Shown: piece after piece, positions 16,436-25,338 of the stretch
How the letters are laid out: every line of letters begins with the position of its first letter
Position numbering within the stretch: the stretch's first letter is position 1
Assembly (NCBI RefSeq): GCF_024749165.1
Contig: NZ_CP087190.1
Location: 558,001 to 622,000, forward strand
Length of the DNA stretch: 64,000 bases
From: Pseudomonas sp. B21-023
Lineage (GTDB): Bacteria; Pseudomonadota; Gammaproteobacteria; Pseudomonadales; Pseudomonadaceae
Direction of reading: 5' to 3'
Position numbers and translations under genes: made by a program
Notes under the pieces: model-generated
The model's database searches: none
The model's input: the letters and a program-made list of their open reading frames with translations, nothing else
Told to the model about the DNA's origin: nothing

Positions 16436-17835
16436 GCCGCAAGCAGCAGTTGCTCAAGCGCCACCGGCGCAACAAGCGCCTGGGGCTGCTGGTGGGCCTG
16501 CTGCTGCTGGTCGCGTTGGGCGTGTTCGGCGCGTGGTGGTTGCCGCTGTTGTTGCTACCGCTGTTGTGGGTGGCACACGAGGCCTGGTTCGCCGATCATC
16601 TGTTCTACTCACCGGGCGAAGACTACGCCTACCGTTTTGCCAAGGACACTCGAGAAGTCGCAGCGAGCCTGCAGGTCGATCTGCTGCAAACCGATGTTGC
16701 ACTGCAAGGTGACGAGACACTGATCCTTGAAATCGGTATTCGCAGCAATTGGCTCGGGCGCTTCCTTGATCCTCGCGTCGAGCTGCTGGCGGGCGCCGCC
16801 AGCGACGTGCAAACGTTCGAGCGTGGCGTCAAAGGGGTGCGTTTCCTCAACCTGACCGGGTTGGCCGAACCGTTGGCGGCCGGCACTTTGCGCCTGCGTG
16901 GTCGGCATTGCCGATTGCAGCAATCGCCGCGCCTGTGGATAACTCCGGCGGTCGAATTGCGCAAACGCCGAGTGATGGTCATCGCTCCCCATGCCGATGA
17001 TGCCGAGTTGGCGGCCTATGGCCTCTACAGCCAGGCCGACGAAACCTGGGTGGTCACCCTGACGGCCGGTGAGATCGAGGCCGAACACTACCAGACCATG
17101 GGCCTGGCCAAGGCCGAGGCGGCCAGGCTGAAGGGACGGTTGCGCGCCTGGGACAGCATCGCCGTGCCACGTTGGGCCGGCGTGCCGGAGTCGCGCTGCG
17201 TGCAACTGGGCTACTTTTGCCTGCAATTGCCAGTCATGCAGGCTGCGCCGGATCTGCCGGTGCGCTCGCGTGAAGCCGACCTTGCCGACATTCGTCCCTT
17301 CCGACGTTTCAATCCGTTCCCGCTGCCGGCCGATATCGATGGTGCGCCGACCTGGCACAACCTGCTGGCCGACCTGCGTGCCCTGTTCGAGATGGCCCGG
17401 CCCCAGGTGCTGGTGATGCCGCATTCGGTGCTCGATCCGCACCCGGACCACATCTGTGCCCAGGCCGCTGTGCTCGAGGCGCTGCAAGGCCTGGCATGGC
17501 AGCCTGAAACGTTGTTGTGCTACGCCAACCACCTCCATGACAACGACCGCTGGCCGATGGGCGAGAGCGGAGATGGCGTGGCCCTGCCGCCGCAGCTGGA
17601 AGCCGCCGAAGCCTGGTCACCCTGCAGCCTGGTGCTGGATATCGACACCCAGCGCGACAAGGCCATGGCCCTGGGCATGATGCATGACCTGCAACCTGCG
17701 CCCCCCTTCAAGCGTCGTCTGCGCCGTGCGTTGCAACGCTGGCTGGCAGGGCGCCGCCCATCGCCGTACGGAGAGAACGAATTCTTCCGCAAGGCGGTGC
17801 GCCGACATGAACTGTTCTGGCGTCGCGACCTGTGA
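16432..17835 (+). CDS. dnpA: PIG-L family de-N-acetylase, membrane-anchored (DnpA-like)
   Basis: A 467-residue protein. A hydrophobic N-terminal region (GLLVGLLLLVALGVFGAWW and more) anchors it in the membrane. The catalytic domain in the middle has APHADDAELAAYG, the PHxDD zinc motif of PIG-L/LmbE deacetylases, and HSVLDPHPDHICAQAAVLEA with HPDH. The GTG start at 16432 overlaps the previous stop (GTGA). From memory, the P. aeruginosa gene at this position was named dnpA for its effect on fluoroquinolone tolerance. An N-deacetylase acting on a core amino sugar is plausible but unproven. Confidence 0.85.
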   Translation: MSRKQQLLKRHRRNKRLGLLVGLLLLVALGVFGAWWLPLLLLPLLWVAHEAWFADHLFYSPGEDYAYRFAKDTREVAASLQVDLLQTDVALQGDETLILEIGIRSNWLGRFLDPRVELLAGAASDVQTFERGVKGVRFLNLTGLAEPLAAGTLRLRGRHCRLQQSPRLWITPAVELRKRRVMVIAPHADDAELAAYGLYSQADETWVVTLTAGEIEAEHYQTMGLAKAEAARLKGRLRAWDSIAVPRWAGVPESRCVQLGYFCLQLPVMQAAPDLPVRSREADLADIRPFRRFNPFPLPADIDGAPTWHNLLADLRALFEMARPQVLVMPHSVLDPHPDHICAQAAVLEALQGLAWQPETLLCYANHLHDNDRWPMGESGDGVALPPQLEAAEAWSPCSLVLDIDTQRDKAMALGMMHDLQPAPPFKRRLRRALQRWLAGRRPSPYGENEFFRKAVRRHELFWRRDL

Positions 17836-17851
17836 GCGCCCAAGGAAAGCA

Positions 17852-18808
17852 ATGAAAGTCCTATTTCTGGTGCAGAAGGAACAACGGGCGATTCTCGACC
17901 GTCTGTACGACGGCGTCGCGGCCAACTGCGACTGCGATCTGCGTTGGCTGAGCGACGAGGACCAACGCAACCTGCGTCGCTACTTCAAGCGGGAAGTGGA
18001 CGTCACGCGCTACGACCGCATCGTGTTCTTCCTGCGATTCAAGCAGGAAATCCGTCAGGTCGCGTTCATCCGCAGCGTTCCCAACCTGGTGATCCTCGAG
18101 CACGACGCGTACCAGAACTACATACCTTGCAAATACACGGGCAAGTTCAGCGAGCATTACCGTCAACTGTCTTGGGCCCGAGTCATCAGCTCAGGCTACA
18201 TGGTCAGCGAGCGCCTGCGGCAGGAGGGCTTCGATGCGGTGTTCGTGCCCAAGGGCTACGACGAACAGCTACTGGCCGACCAAGGGCGCGAACGCGATAT
18301 CGAGCTGGCATTCGTCGGCAGCACCAAGAGTGTCGCCTACAGTGGCCGCAAAGCCTTGCTGGATGAGTTGGGGAAGGTGGAGAACCTGGTGGTCACCCGT
18401 ACCAAGTCGGGCGAGGACTATTGCAATACCCTCAACCGTATCCGCTTTTTCCTCAGTGCCGACGTCGGTATGGGCGAGTACATGATCAAGAACTTCGAGG
18501 CGATGGCCTGCGGATGCGTATTGCTGGCCTACGACCAGGGTGAAGCGGAGAACCGCGCCCTGGGGCTCGAGGACATGCACAACGTGGTGTTGTATGACAG
18601 CATCCCGACGCTGCAGGCCAAGCTGCGTCAGTTACGCGAGGATCCGGCGCTGGTGGCGTTCATCGCTGGCAATGGGCGTGAACTGGCCACTGCGCGCTTC
18701 AGTTTCGCAGCCGTGGGCCGAAGCATTGTCGAGCACATGGTGCCTGCCCTGCGAGCGCGTCCGCCGCTGGCCACCTGGCAGCGCTTGCGTTTGCGGCTCG
18801 GTTTCTGA
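17852..18808 (+). CDS. ssg: Glycosyltransferase, Ssg-like
   Basis: A 318-residue protein beginning MKVLFLVQKEQRAILDRLYD. The C-terminal half carries VGSTKSVAYSGRKALLDELG and MGEYMIKNFEAMACGCVLLA, the donor-site pattern of GT-B enzymes of the DUF3880/Glyco_trans_1_2 type. The ATG at 17852 has a good AAGGAAAG ribosome binding site and lies 16 bp after dnpA. The syntenic Pseudomonas gene, remembered as ssg, affects LPS and exopolysaccharide and hence motility and phage attachment. The sugar specificity is unknown. Confidence 0.8.
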   Translation: MKVLFLVQKEQRAILDRLYDGVAANCDCDLRWLSDEDQRNLRRYFKREVDVTRYDRIVFFLRFKQEIRQVAFIRSVPNLVILEHDAYQNYIPCKYTGKFSEHYRQLSWARVISSGYMVSERLRQEGFDAVFVPKGYDEQLLADQGRERDIELAFVGSTKSVAYSGRKALLDELGKVENLVVTRTKSGEDYCNTLNRIRFFLSADVGMGEYMIKNFEAMACGCVLLAYDQGEAENRALGLEDMHNVVLYDSIPTLQAKLRQLREDPALVAFIAGNGRELATARFSFAAVGRSIVEHMVPALRARPPLATWQRLRLRLGF

Positions 18809-18889
18809 CGTAGATTCGAGCAAGACTTCGCGGATCAGCAAAACGGCTGGCTTCAAGGCCCACCGAATCATCAAAGGGGCGTTACGCCG

Positions 18890-19978
18890 TTGAATATCCT
18901 CAATGTGATGTGGTCGGGCGGTTCGCCCTTCGCTTCCATCCACAGTGTGCACAGGCAGGTGCTGGCACATGCCCCGAGCGGTGCGCAGGTGACCAACTGG
19001 CTTCTGCTCGGGGAGGGTTTGTGCAGCGGTGTGGGCCAGACGCGTAGCTGGCATTTGTCGCCACGCGTGCTCAAGGGGCGGCTGTCGCATCGACTGGCAC
19101 TGTCCTGGGTGAAGTGGCGTCTGCGTCGCGCGTTGAAGGCGGTGGGGCCCGATGCCCTGTTGCTGGACGGACTGGGGGTTGCCCGGCTGTTGCTGCCATT
19201 GTTGCGTCAGCTTCCAGACGTGCGGGTTGCTGTCCTGTTTCACGGTACGACACGCCTGACCCGACGCGATGTCACCCTGTTCCGGCAGTTCCCTGTCGAA
19301 CGCCTGACGGTCGCCGCTGTATCCACGACATTGGCGCATTCGCTGGAGCAAGGGTTGGGGCGGACGGTGCAAAGCTTGCGTGTGGCGCTGGATCCCCAGG
19401 TCTTCACTGGACATTCGCTGGGCCGGGAGCAGGCCAGGCAGGCATTGTCGCTGATGGAAGACGGTCTTGTGCTGGGGGCGGTGGGTCGCCTGGTTGAGAG
19501 TAAAGGTTTCGAGATGTTGATCGAAGCGTTCGCCAGAACGCGCGCAGTGCAGCACGGCGCTCGCCTGGTCATACTCGGCGATGGCCCGTTGCGTGGGCAG
19601 CTGGAAGCGCAGGCCAGATCCCTCGGTTTGGGTGAGCGTATCCGCTTCTATGGCCATCGTGAAGATTCGACACGACTGTACCCGGCCTTCGACTGGTTGC
19701 TGGTACCCTCCCGCTCGGAGGGACTCGGGCTGGTGCTGCAGGAAGCCGTGCTTTCCAAGGTGCCGGTCGTCTGCAGTGACCTGCCGGTCTTTCGCGAGCA
19801 GTTGGGGGGCGCGGGCCGCTACCTGCCAACGGACGATTCGTGTGCCTGGGCTGATGTCATTGACGATTGCGCCTTCCAAGATGCCGGGGCCAAGGCTTCG
19901 GAGCAATGGCAAGCCTTGGCGCCGGAGCAGGGATGGCAAGCGTTCCGGTCTGGTTCGGCGAGCCTGTTGGCGCGCTGA
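18890..19978 (+). CDS. GT4-type glycosyltransferase, WapR-position
   Basis: A 362-residue GT-B glycosyltransferase: LNILNVMWSGGSPFASIHSV at the N-terminus, VGRLVESKGFEMLIEAF, VILGDGPLRGQLEAQ and PSRSEGLGLVLQEAVLSKVP in the donor domain. Translation probably starts at TTG 18890, which has AAAGGGG about 10 bp upstream; the next ATG (18908) would remove the conserved first strand. In P. aeruginosa the gene here (wapR) adds rhamnose needed for O-antigen capping, but identity of the sugar is not provable from sequence, so no symbol is given. It ends 3 bp from the stop of a convergent gene. Confidence 0.8.
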   Translation: MNILNVMWSGGSPFASIHSVHRQVLAHAPSGAQVTNWLLLGEGLCSGVGQTRSWHLSPRVLKGRLSHRLALSWVKWRLRRALKAVGPDALLLDGLGVARLLLPLLRQLPDVRVAVLFHGTTRLTRRDVTLFRQFPVERLTVAAVSTTLAHSLEQGLGRTVQSLRVALDPQVFTGHSLGREQARQALSLMEDGLVLGAVGRLVESKGFEMLIEAFARTRAVQHGARLVILGDGPLRGQLEAQARSLGLGERIRFYGHREDSTRLYPAFDWLLVPSRSEGLGLVLQEAVLSKVPVVCSDLPVFREQLGGAGRYLPTDDSCAWADVIDDCAFQDAGAKASEQWQALAPEQGWQAFRSGSASLLAR

Positions 19979-19981
19979 GTG

Positions 19982-20587
19982 TCAACGCGCCGCCAGGGCT
20001 GCCTGGAACTGATCGAGGGGAAACTCCCGGGCGAGGGGTTCGCGCTCGATGTAGCGAACCATGTGCTGTACGTTGCGTTGCACCATTCGGGAAGAGAGCG
20101 GGGCGCGCAGGAAGCGCATGTCGGCCACATCGATCAAGCCCAGCAAGCCTTCGGGGGTCTCGACCACGTTGCCCAGGTGCAGCGAGCGGAAGTAGATCCC
20201 TGCGCGATGCAGTCGCCGAATGAGCTCGACGAGTCGTGGCAATTGCCGGTCCCAACTGAAGTCGGCCTGGCGCGACAACTGCAGCAGGGTCTCGCCCGGC
20301 AACGGCCGATAGAGCACTGCGGTGCGGCCCGGCAGCGGCAGCTTGTGGTGGCTGATCACTTCCAGGGTAGGGAAGCCGGCGAGCGCCAGGCGTACGGCAT
20401 TGTCGATGAAACGCTGCGAGTAGGGGCGCAGCAGCGCAGATGAAATCAGGCGCTTGCGACGAAAAACCTTGAGGATATTTCCATCCCCAAGCAGGTAGAC
20501 TTTGGCGCCGTGGCTATCTGCCTCAAGCACCTTGGCGCCGAGAGTCAATCGATCGAAGTCGACCTGGGAGAGCCGGGAACATTGCAT
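19982..20587 (-). CDS. LPS-core kinase-like protein (Kdo/RIO-kinase fold)
   Basis: A 201-residue protein with kinase-like features: LGDGNILKVFRRKR with a candidate ATP-binding Lys, and LIRRLHRAGIYFRSLHLGNV resembling the catalytic loop, with His-Leu-x-Asn replacing the usual HxDxxxxN arrangement. LIDVADMRF may supply the metal-binding Asp. ATG 20587 is preferred; a TTG at 20629 would add 14 residues. It is the only gene on the minus strand within the LPS cluster and converges on the glycosyltransferase gene with a 3-bp gap. Similar Pseudomonas proteins are often labelled toluene tolerance protein. Phosphorylation of core sugar is inferred. Confidence 0.7.
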   Translation of the reverse strand: MQCSRLSQVDFDRLTLGAKVLEADSHGAKVYLLGDGNILKVFRRKRLISSALLRPYSQRFIDNAVRLALAGFPTLEVISHHKLPLPGRTAVLYRPLPGETLLQLSRQADFSWDRQLPRLVELIRRLHRAGIYFRSLHLGNVVETPEGLLGLIDVADMRFLRAPLSSRMVQRNVQHMVRYIEREPLAREFPLDQFQAALAAR

Positions 20588-20691
20588 ATATTCGAGCCTT
20601 GTCTTCTGGGCAGGCAAAATGACCGGCAATAATGCCGAAATTTATCTGTTAGCACCATGACGGTGTGTTTGTGTTTTACATGGGGGAAAGG

Positions 20692-21867
20692 ATGTTGCAC
20701 GAAAAGAACTGGGCCAGAGCCTGGCTGGGGTGGGGGTTCATCTGGTTCCTGGCGGCGATTGCGCTGGCGCCGAGCAACAAGCTGTACCAGCAGGGCCTGA
20801 TCCTGTTCCTGTGGTTGCCGACCCTGGGGTTTGCCTGGTCCGCCCGGCACGTCTACGCCCAGGCCTTGCGAAAGCAACCCGGCTTGTGGATCTGCGTCCT
20901 GGCCCTGCTGCTCTGGTGCGCCATCAGCCTTGCCTGGTCGACCGCCGAGGATGGAGCGCGTGAAGGCAAGCGGCTCGTGTACATCCTGCTGTTCCTGTTG
21001 GCCTTTCCCCTGCTGGCGCAGGCCGGCGTCGAGCGGGTTTCACGCCTTCTGCAGGTGGGAGGTGGGTTGCTGGCGCTGGCCGCGTTGATTTCGATCGTGC
21101 AGTTCTACGTGGTGGCGGGTAATCCGCTGGTGACCCGAATCGAAGGCATCGGTGAGATTTCCCACCCGATCCTGGGGGCCTATGTCATCGCAGCCGCAGT
21201 CCTCTGGCTGCTGTACAGCTTCCCCAGGCAGCGTGTGTTGCAACTGGCCTGGGCGTTGGCCCTGGCCTGCCTGGGTGCTTTCGTGGTGTTCAGTCAGAGC
21301 CGCGGAGCCGCGTTGGCCATGGTGGTGTCCGTCGTCCTCGCGCCACTGTGGTTCCGCAACCGCAGCAGCGGCCTGTTCGCCGTGCTGGCGGCCCTGGCCA
21401 CCGGCATCGCTTTCTACCTGATGTTCGAGTTGATCATGCTGAGGGGGGCGTCCTACCGTCCGGAGATCTTCCACGCAGCCGTGCAGATGATCCGTGAACA
21501 CCCTGTCGGCGGCCTCGGGCTGGGCGCTTTCTACCGCGTGGAAGCCGCAGGGCTCGAGTTCGACCATACCCACAACATGTTCACCCACATCGCCGTGGAG
21601 TTGGGGGTGCCGGGGATGTTGCTGTGGCTGGGGGTCTGGTTGTGCACCCTGGTGGCGATCCTGCGCGCGCGCAACACGTTGTTCGGCAAGCTCCTCCTGG
21701 TCTTCTGGGTGTACTCCACCCTGGCCATGCAGTTCGACGCCGCCAGCCTGACCGCCACCCCGCGCGCCGAGTGGTTCATCAGCTGGCTGCCGGTGGGCCT
21801 GGCGATGTTGTTGCCATGGGCAGATGACCAGAATCGACGCTGTGGTAAAATCGCCGGTTCAATCTGA
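20692..21867 (+). CDS. waaL: O-antigen ligase WaaL (Wzy_C family)
   Basis: A 391-residue polytopic inner-membrane protein with about 11-12 hydrophobic segments. It carries FVVFSQSRGAALAMVVSV with a conserved Arg and, in the large periplasmic loop, FDHTHNMFTHIAVELGVPGM, which fits the WaaL motif H[NSQ]x9GxxGxx. It should join polymer (O-antigen) from undecaprenyl diphosphate to lipid A-core in the periplasm. ATG 20692 follows a purine-rich GGGGGAAAGG; upstream ATG/GTG codons at 20680 and 20665 are alternatives. It lies next to msbA. Confidence 0.88.
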   Translation: MLHEKNWARAWLGWGFIWFLAAIALAPSNKLYQQGLILFLWLPTLGFAWSARHVYAQALRKQPGLWICVLALLLWCAISLAWSTAEDGAREGKRLVYILLFLLAFPLLAQAGVERVSRLLQVGGGLLALAALISIVQFYVVAGNPLVTRIEGIGEISHPILGAYVIAAAVLWLLYSFPRQRVLQLAWALALACLGAFVVFSQSRGAALAMVVSVVLAPLWFRNRSSGLFAVLAALATGIAFYLMFELIMLRGASYRPEIFHAAVQMIREHPVGGLGLGAFYRVEAAGLEFDHTHNMFTHIAVELGVPGMLLWLGVWLCTLVAILRARNTLFGKLLLVFWVYSTLAMQFDAASLTATPRAEWFISWLPVGLAMLLPWADDQNRRCGKIAGSI

Positions 21868-21879
21868 ACAGCGAGCTCG

Positions 21880-23691
21880 ATGATGGCCGAAACACCGCTA
21901 CCGGTGGAGAACACCTCCAGCCTGAAGATCTACTTCAGGCTGCTGAGGTACGTGAAACCCTACATCGGCATCTTCCTGCTGAGTATCGTCGGGTTCGTGA
22001 TCTTCGCCTCGACCCAGCCGATGCTGGCCGGGATTCTCAAGTACTTCGTCGACGGCCTGAGCAATCCCCAGGCCGTCCTGTTCCCCAACGTGGCCTACCT
22101 GCGCGACCTGCAACTGCTGCAGGCCGTTCCGCTGCTGATCATCCTGATCGCCGCCTGGCAGGGCCTGGGATCGTTCCTGGGCAACTACTTCCTGGCCAAG
22201 GTGTCGCTGTGCCTGGTGCACGACCTGCGCGTTGAACTGTTCAACAAGCTGCTGGTGCTGCCCAACCGCTATTTCGACAACCACAACTCCGGCCACCTGA
22301 TCTCGCGCATCACCTTCAACGTGACCATGGTCACCGGCGCGGCGACCGACGCGATCAAGGTGGTGATCCGTGAAGGCCTGACGGTGGTATTCCTGTTCGC
22401 CTACCTGCTGTGGATGAACTGGAAGCTTACCCTGGTCATGCTGGCCATCCTGCCGGTGATCGCGGTGATGGTGAGCACCGCCAGCAAGAAATTCCGCAAG
22501 CAGAGCAAGAAGATCCAGGTGGCCATGGGGGATGTGACGCACGTCGCCTCCGAGACCATCCAGGGTTATCGGGTGGTGCGCAGTTTCGGCGGTGAGCGTT
22601 ACGAGGAGCAGCGCTTCAGCCAGGCCAGCCAGAGCAACACCGATAAGCAGCTGCGCATGACCAAGACCGGCGCGTTGTACACGCCGCTGCTGCAACTGGT
22701 GATCTATACCGCCATGGCTACGCTGATGTTCCTGGTGCTGTTCCTGCGGGGTGACGCGTCAGCGGGTGATTTGGTGGCCTACATCACCGCCGCAGGCTTG
22801 CTGCCCAAGCCGATCCGCCAGCTATCGGAAGTCAGCTCGACCATTCAGAAGGGCCTGGCGGGCGCCGAGAGCATATTCGAGCAACTGGACGAAGTGCCCG
22901 AAGTGGACAAAGGCACTGTGGAGAAGGAGCGTGTGCAGGGCCGCCTTGAGGTTCGCAACCTCAGCTTCACCTACCCGGGCACCGAGCGCCAAGTGCTGAG
23001 CGACATCAGCTTTACCGCCGAGCCGGGTCAGATGATCGCCCTGGTTGGCCGGTCGGGTAGCGGCAAGTCGACGCTGGCGGCGCTGATTCCGCGTTTCTAC
23101 CATCACACCGAAGGGCAGATCCTGCTCGATGGCGTGGAGATCGAGGACTATCGCCTGCGTAACCTGCGTCGGCATGTGTCCCAGGTCACTCAGCACGTCA
23201 CGTTGTTCAACGACACCGTGGCCAACAATATTGCCTATGGCGATTTGGCTGGAGCCCCTCGGGCCGACATCGAGGCCGCCGCCGCCGATGCCTACGCCAA
23301 GGAGTTCGTCGAGCAACTGCCCAAAGGCTTCGATACTGAGGTCGGGGAAAACGGCGTGCTGTTGTCCGGTGGTCAGCGCCAGCGTCTGGCGATAGCGCGA
23401 GCCCTGCTGAAGAATGCGCCGTTGCTGATTCTGGACGAGGCGACCTCGGCGCTCGATACCGAGTCCGAGCGGCATATCCAGGCGGCCCTTGACCATGTCA
23501 TGCAGGGACGCACCACCCTAGTGATCGCCCACCGCCTTTCGACCATCGAAAAGGCGGACATGATCCTGGTTATGGACCAGGGGCGTCTGGTGGAGCGCGG
23601 TACCCATGCAGAGTTGCTCGAGGCAAATGGCTATTACGCCCGCCTGCACGCTATGGGGCTGGATGCGCCAGAAAACGCCGACATCACTTGA
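21880..23691 (+). CDS. msbA: Lipid A export ATP-binding/permease protein MsbA
   Basis: A 603-residue half-size ABC exporter that flips lipid A-core across the inner membrane. Six transmembrane helices occupy about residues 20-310. The nucleotide-binding domain has Walker A GRSGSGKS (about 390-397), Q-loop VSQVTQHVTLFND, signature LSGGQRQRLAIARA and Walker B LLILDEATSALD, followed by the switch AHRLST. The gene starts 12 bp after waaL and is the essential member of the cluster. Confidence 0.97.
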   Translation: MMAETPLPVENTSSLKIYFRLLRYVKPYIGIFLLSIVGFVIFASTQPMLAGILKYFVDGLSNPQAVLFPNVAYLRDLQLLQAVPLLIILIAAWQGLGSFLGNYFLAKVSLCLVHDLRVELFNKLLVLPNRYFDNHNSGHLISRITFNVTMVTGAATDAIKVVIREGLTVVFLFAYLLWMNWKLTLVMLAILPVIAVMVSTASKKFRKQSKKIQVAMGDVTHVASETIQGYRVVRSFGGERYEEQRFSQASQSNTDKQLRMTKTGALYTPLLQLVIYTAMATLMFLVLFLRGDASAGDLVAYITAAGLLPKPIRQLSEVSSTIQKGLAGAESIFEQLDEVPEVDKGTVEKERVQGRLEVRNLSFTYPGTERQVLSDISFTAEPGQMIALVGRSGSGKSTLAALIPRFYHHTEGQILLDGVEIEDYRLRNLRRHVSQVTQHVTLFNDTVANNIAYGDLAGAPRADIEAAAADAYAKEFVEQLPKGFDTEVGENGVLLSGGQRQRLAIARALLKNAPLLILDEATSALDTESERHIQAALDHVMQGRTTLVIAHRLSTIEKADMILVMDQGRLVERGTHAELLEANGYYARLHAMGLDAPENADIT

Positions 23692-23822
23692 AATACCTGA
23701 GGTCGGGGTCTGCACGGCCCCGATCGTCACCGCAGTTGTCCACAGCGAAGCTGGCCGTAAAGCCATCCTCGACCCTGTGCTAATATCCTGCCCCTGTTCA
23801 CTTTTCCAATGATGGGTTGCCC

Positions 23823-25244
23823 ATGAAGTTGTCCATGCCGCGTTTCGATCAAGCCCCGGTATTGGTGGTCGGCGATGTCATGCTCGACCGCTACTGGCAT
23901 GGCGGTACTTCGCGTATCTCGCCTGAGGCGCCGGTGCCGGTGGTCAAGGTCGATCAGATCGAGGACCGTCCCGGCGGCGCCGCCAACGTGGCCTTGAACA
24001 TCGCCGCCCTCGGTGCTCCAGCCGCGCTGGTTGGTGTCACCGGCCAGGACGAAGCCGCCGACAGCCTGGCCAACAGCCTGCAGGCGGCGGGCGTGCGCTC
24101 GATCTTCCAGCGCATCGCCCATCAGCCGACCATCGTCAAGCTGCGGGTCATGAGCCGCCACCAGCAGTTGCTGCGCATCGATTTCGAAGAACCCTTCGCC
24201 ACCGATCCGCTGTCGCTGGGGGCGGAAGTGGATGCCTTGCTCGAAGGGGTCAAGGTGCTGGTGCTGTCCGACTACGGCAAGGGCGCGCTGAAGAATCACC
24301 AGTCGCTGATCCAGGCTGCCCGCAGCAAGGGCATCCCGGTGCTGGCCGACCCCAAGGGCAAGGATTTCTCGATCTACCGCGGCGCCAGCCTGATCACCCC
24401 GAACCTCAGCGAGTTCGAGACCATCGTCGGCCGTTGCGCCGACGAAGCCGAGCTGGTGGCCAAGGGCCTGAAGCTGCTCGAGGAGCTGGACCTGGGCGCG
24501 CTGCTGGTGACCCGTGGCGAGCACGGCATGACCTTGCTGCGCATCGGCCACCCGGCGCTGCACCTGCCGGCCCGAGCCCGTGAGGTGTTCGATGTCACCG
24601 GTGCCGGCGATACGGTGATTTCGACGCTTGCCGCCGCCATTGCCGCCGGCGAAGACCTGCCTCATGCGGTCGCCTTGGCTAACCTGGCTGCCGGCATCGT
24701 CGTCGGCAAGCTGGGTACCGCCGCTATCAGCGCACCCGAACTGCGCCGGGCGATCCAGCGTGAGGAAGGCTCCGAGCGCGGTGTGCTGGGGTTGGAGCAG
24801 TTGCTGCTGGCGATCGATGATGCCCGTGCGCACAACGAGAGCATCGTCTTCACCAATGGCTGCTTCGATATCCTGCACGCAGGCCATGTAACTTACCTGG
24901 AGCAAGCCCGTGCCCAGGGGGACCGTCTGATCGTCGCCATCAACGACGATGCTTCGGTCAGCCGCCTGAAAGGGCCGGGCCGTCCGATCAACAGCGTCGA
25001 TCGGCGCATGGCCGTGCTGGCCGGGCTCGGTGCGGTGGACTGGGTCATCAGCTTCCCTGAGGACACCCCCGAGAACCTGCTGCGCCAGGTCAAGCCGGAT
25101 GTGCTGGTCAAGGGCGGAGACTACGGTATCGACCAGGTGGTCGGCGCCGATATCGTCAAGGCCTACGGCGGCACGGTGAAGGTCTTGGGGCTGGTGGAAA
25201 ACAGCTCGACCACGGCGATCGTCGAGAAGATCCGCAAGCACTGA
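23823..25244 (+). CDS. hldE: Bifunctional heptose 7-phosphate kinase / heptose 1-phosphate adenylyltransferase HldE
   Basis: A 473-residue enzyme making ADP-heptose for the LPS inner core. The N-terminal PfkB-type kinase domain (1 to about 318) has [28 protein letters not shown] and [16 protein letters not shown] with the catalytic Asp. The C-terminal nucleotidyltransferase domain has [19 protein letters not shown] (HxGH) at about 345. The length equals the two-domain enterobacterial form. The ATG at 23823 is preferred to an upstream TTG at 23817. The 131-bp spacer after msbA contains a GC hairpin (GGTCGGGG..CCCCGATC near 23700) without a T tract. Confidence 0.96.
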   Translation: MKLSMPRFDQAPVLVVGDVMLDRYWHGGTSRISPEAPVPVVKVDQIEDRPGGAANVALNIAALGAPAALVGVTGQDEAADSLANSLQAAGVRSIFQRIAHQPTIVKLRVMSRHQQLLRIDFEEPFATDPLSLGAEVDALLEGVKVLVLSDYGKGALKNHQSLIQAARSKGIPVLADPKGKDFSIYRGASLITPNLSEFETIVGRCADEAELVAKGLKLLEELDLGALLVTRGEHGMTLLRIGHPALHLPARAREVFDVTGAGDTVISTLAAAIAAGEDLPHAVALANLAAGIVVGKLGTAAISAPELRRAIQREEGSERGVLGLEQLLLAIDDARAHNESIVFTNGCFDILHAGHVTYLEQARAQGDRLIVAINDDASVSRLKGPGRPINSVDRRMAVLAGLGAVDWVISFPEDTPENLLRQVKPDVLVKGGDYGIDQVVGADIVKAYGGTVKVLGLVENSSTTAIVEKIRKH

Positions 25245-25256
25245 GTCAGTTACGAT

Positions 25257-25337
25257 CGCGGGGCAAGTCGCATCGGCGCACCGCAGCTCCCACGATGTTT
25301 GTGGGGGCGGCGGTGCGCCGATGCGACTTGCCCCGCG
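25257..25337. repeat. REP dyad with perfect 28-bp arms
   Basis: Bases 25257-25284 and 25310-25337 are perfectly inverted over 28 bp with a 25-bp loop. They separate the convergent hldE and the minus-strand gene ending at 25339. The same 28 bases occur at 4718-4745. It may serve as a shared transcription end. Confidence 0.9.
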
Positions 25338-25338
25338 T

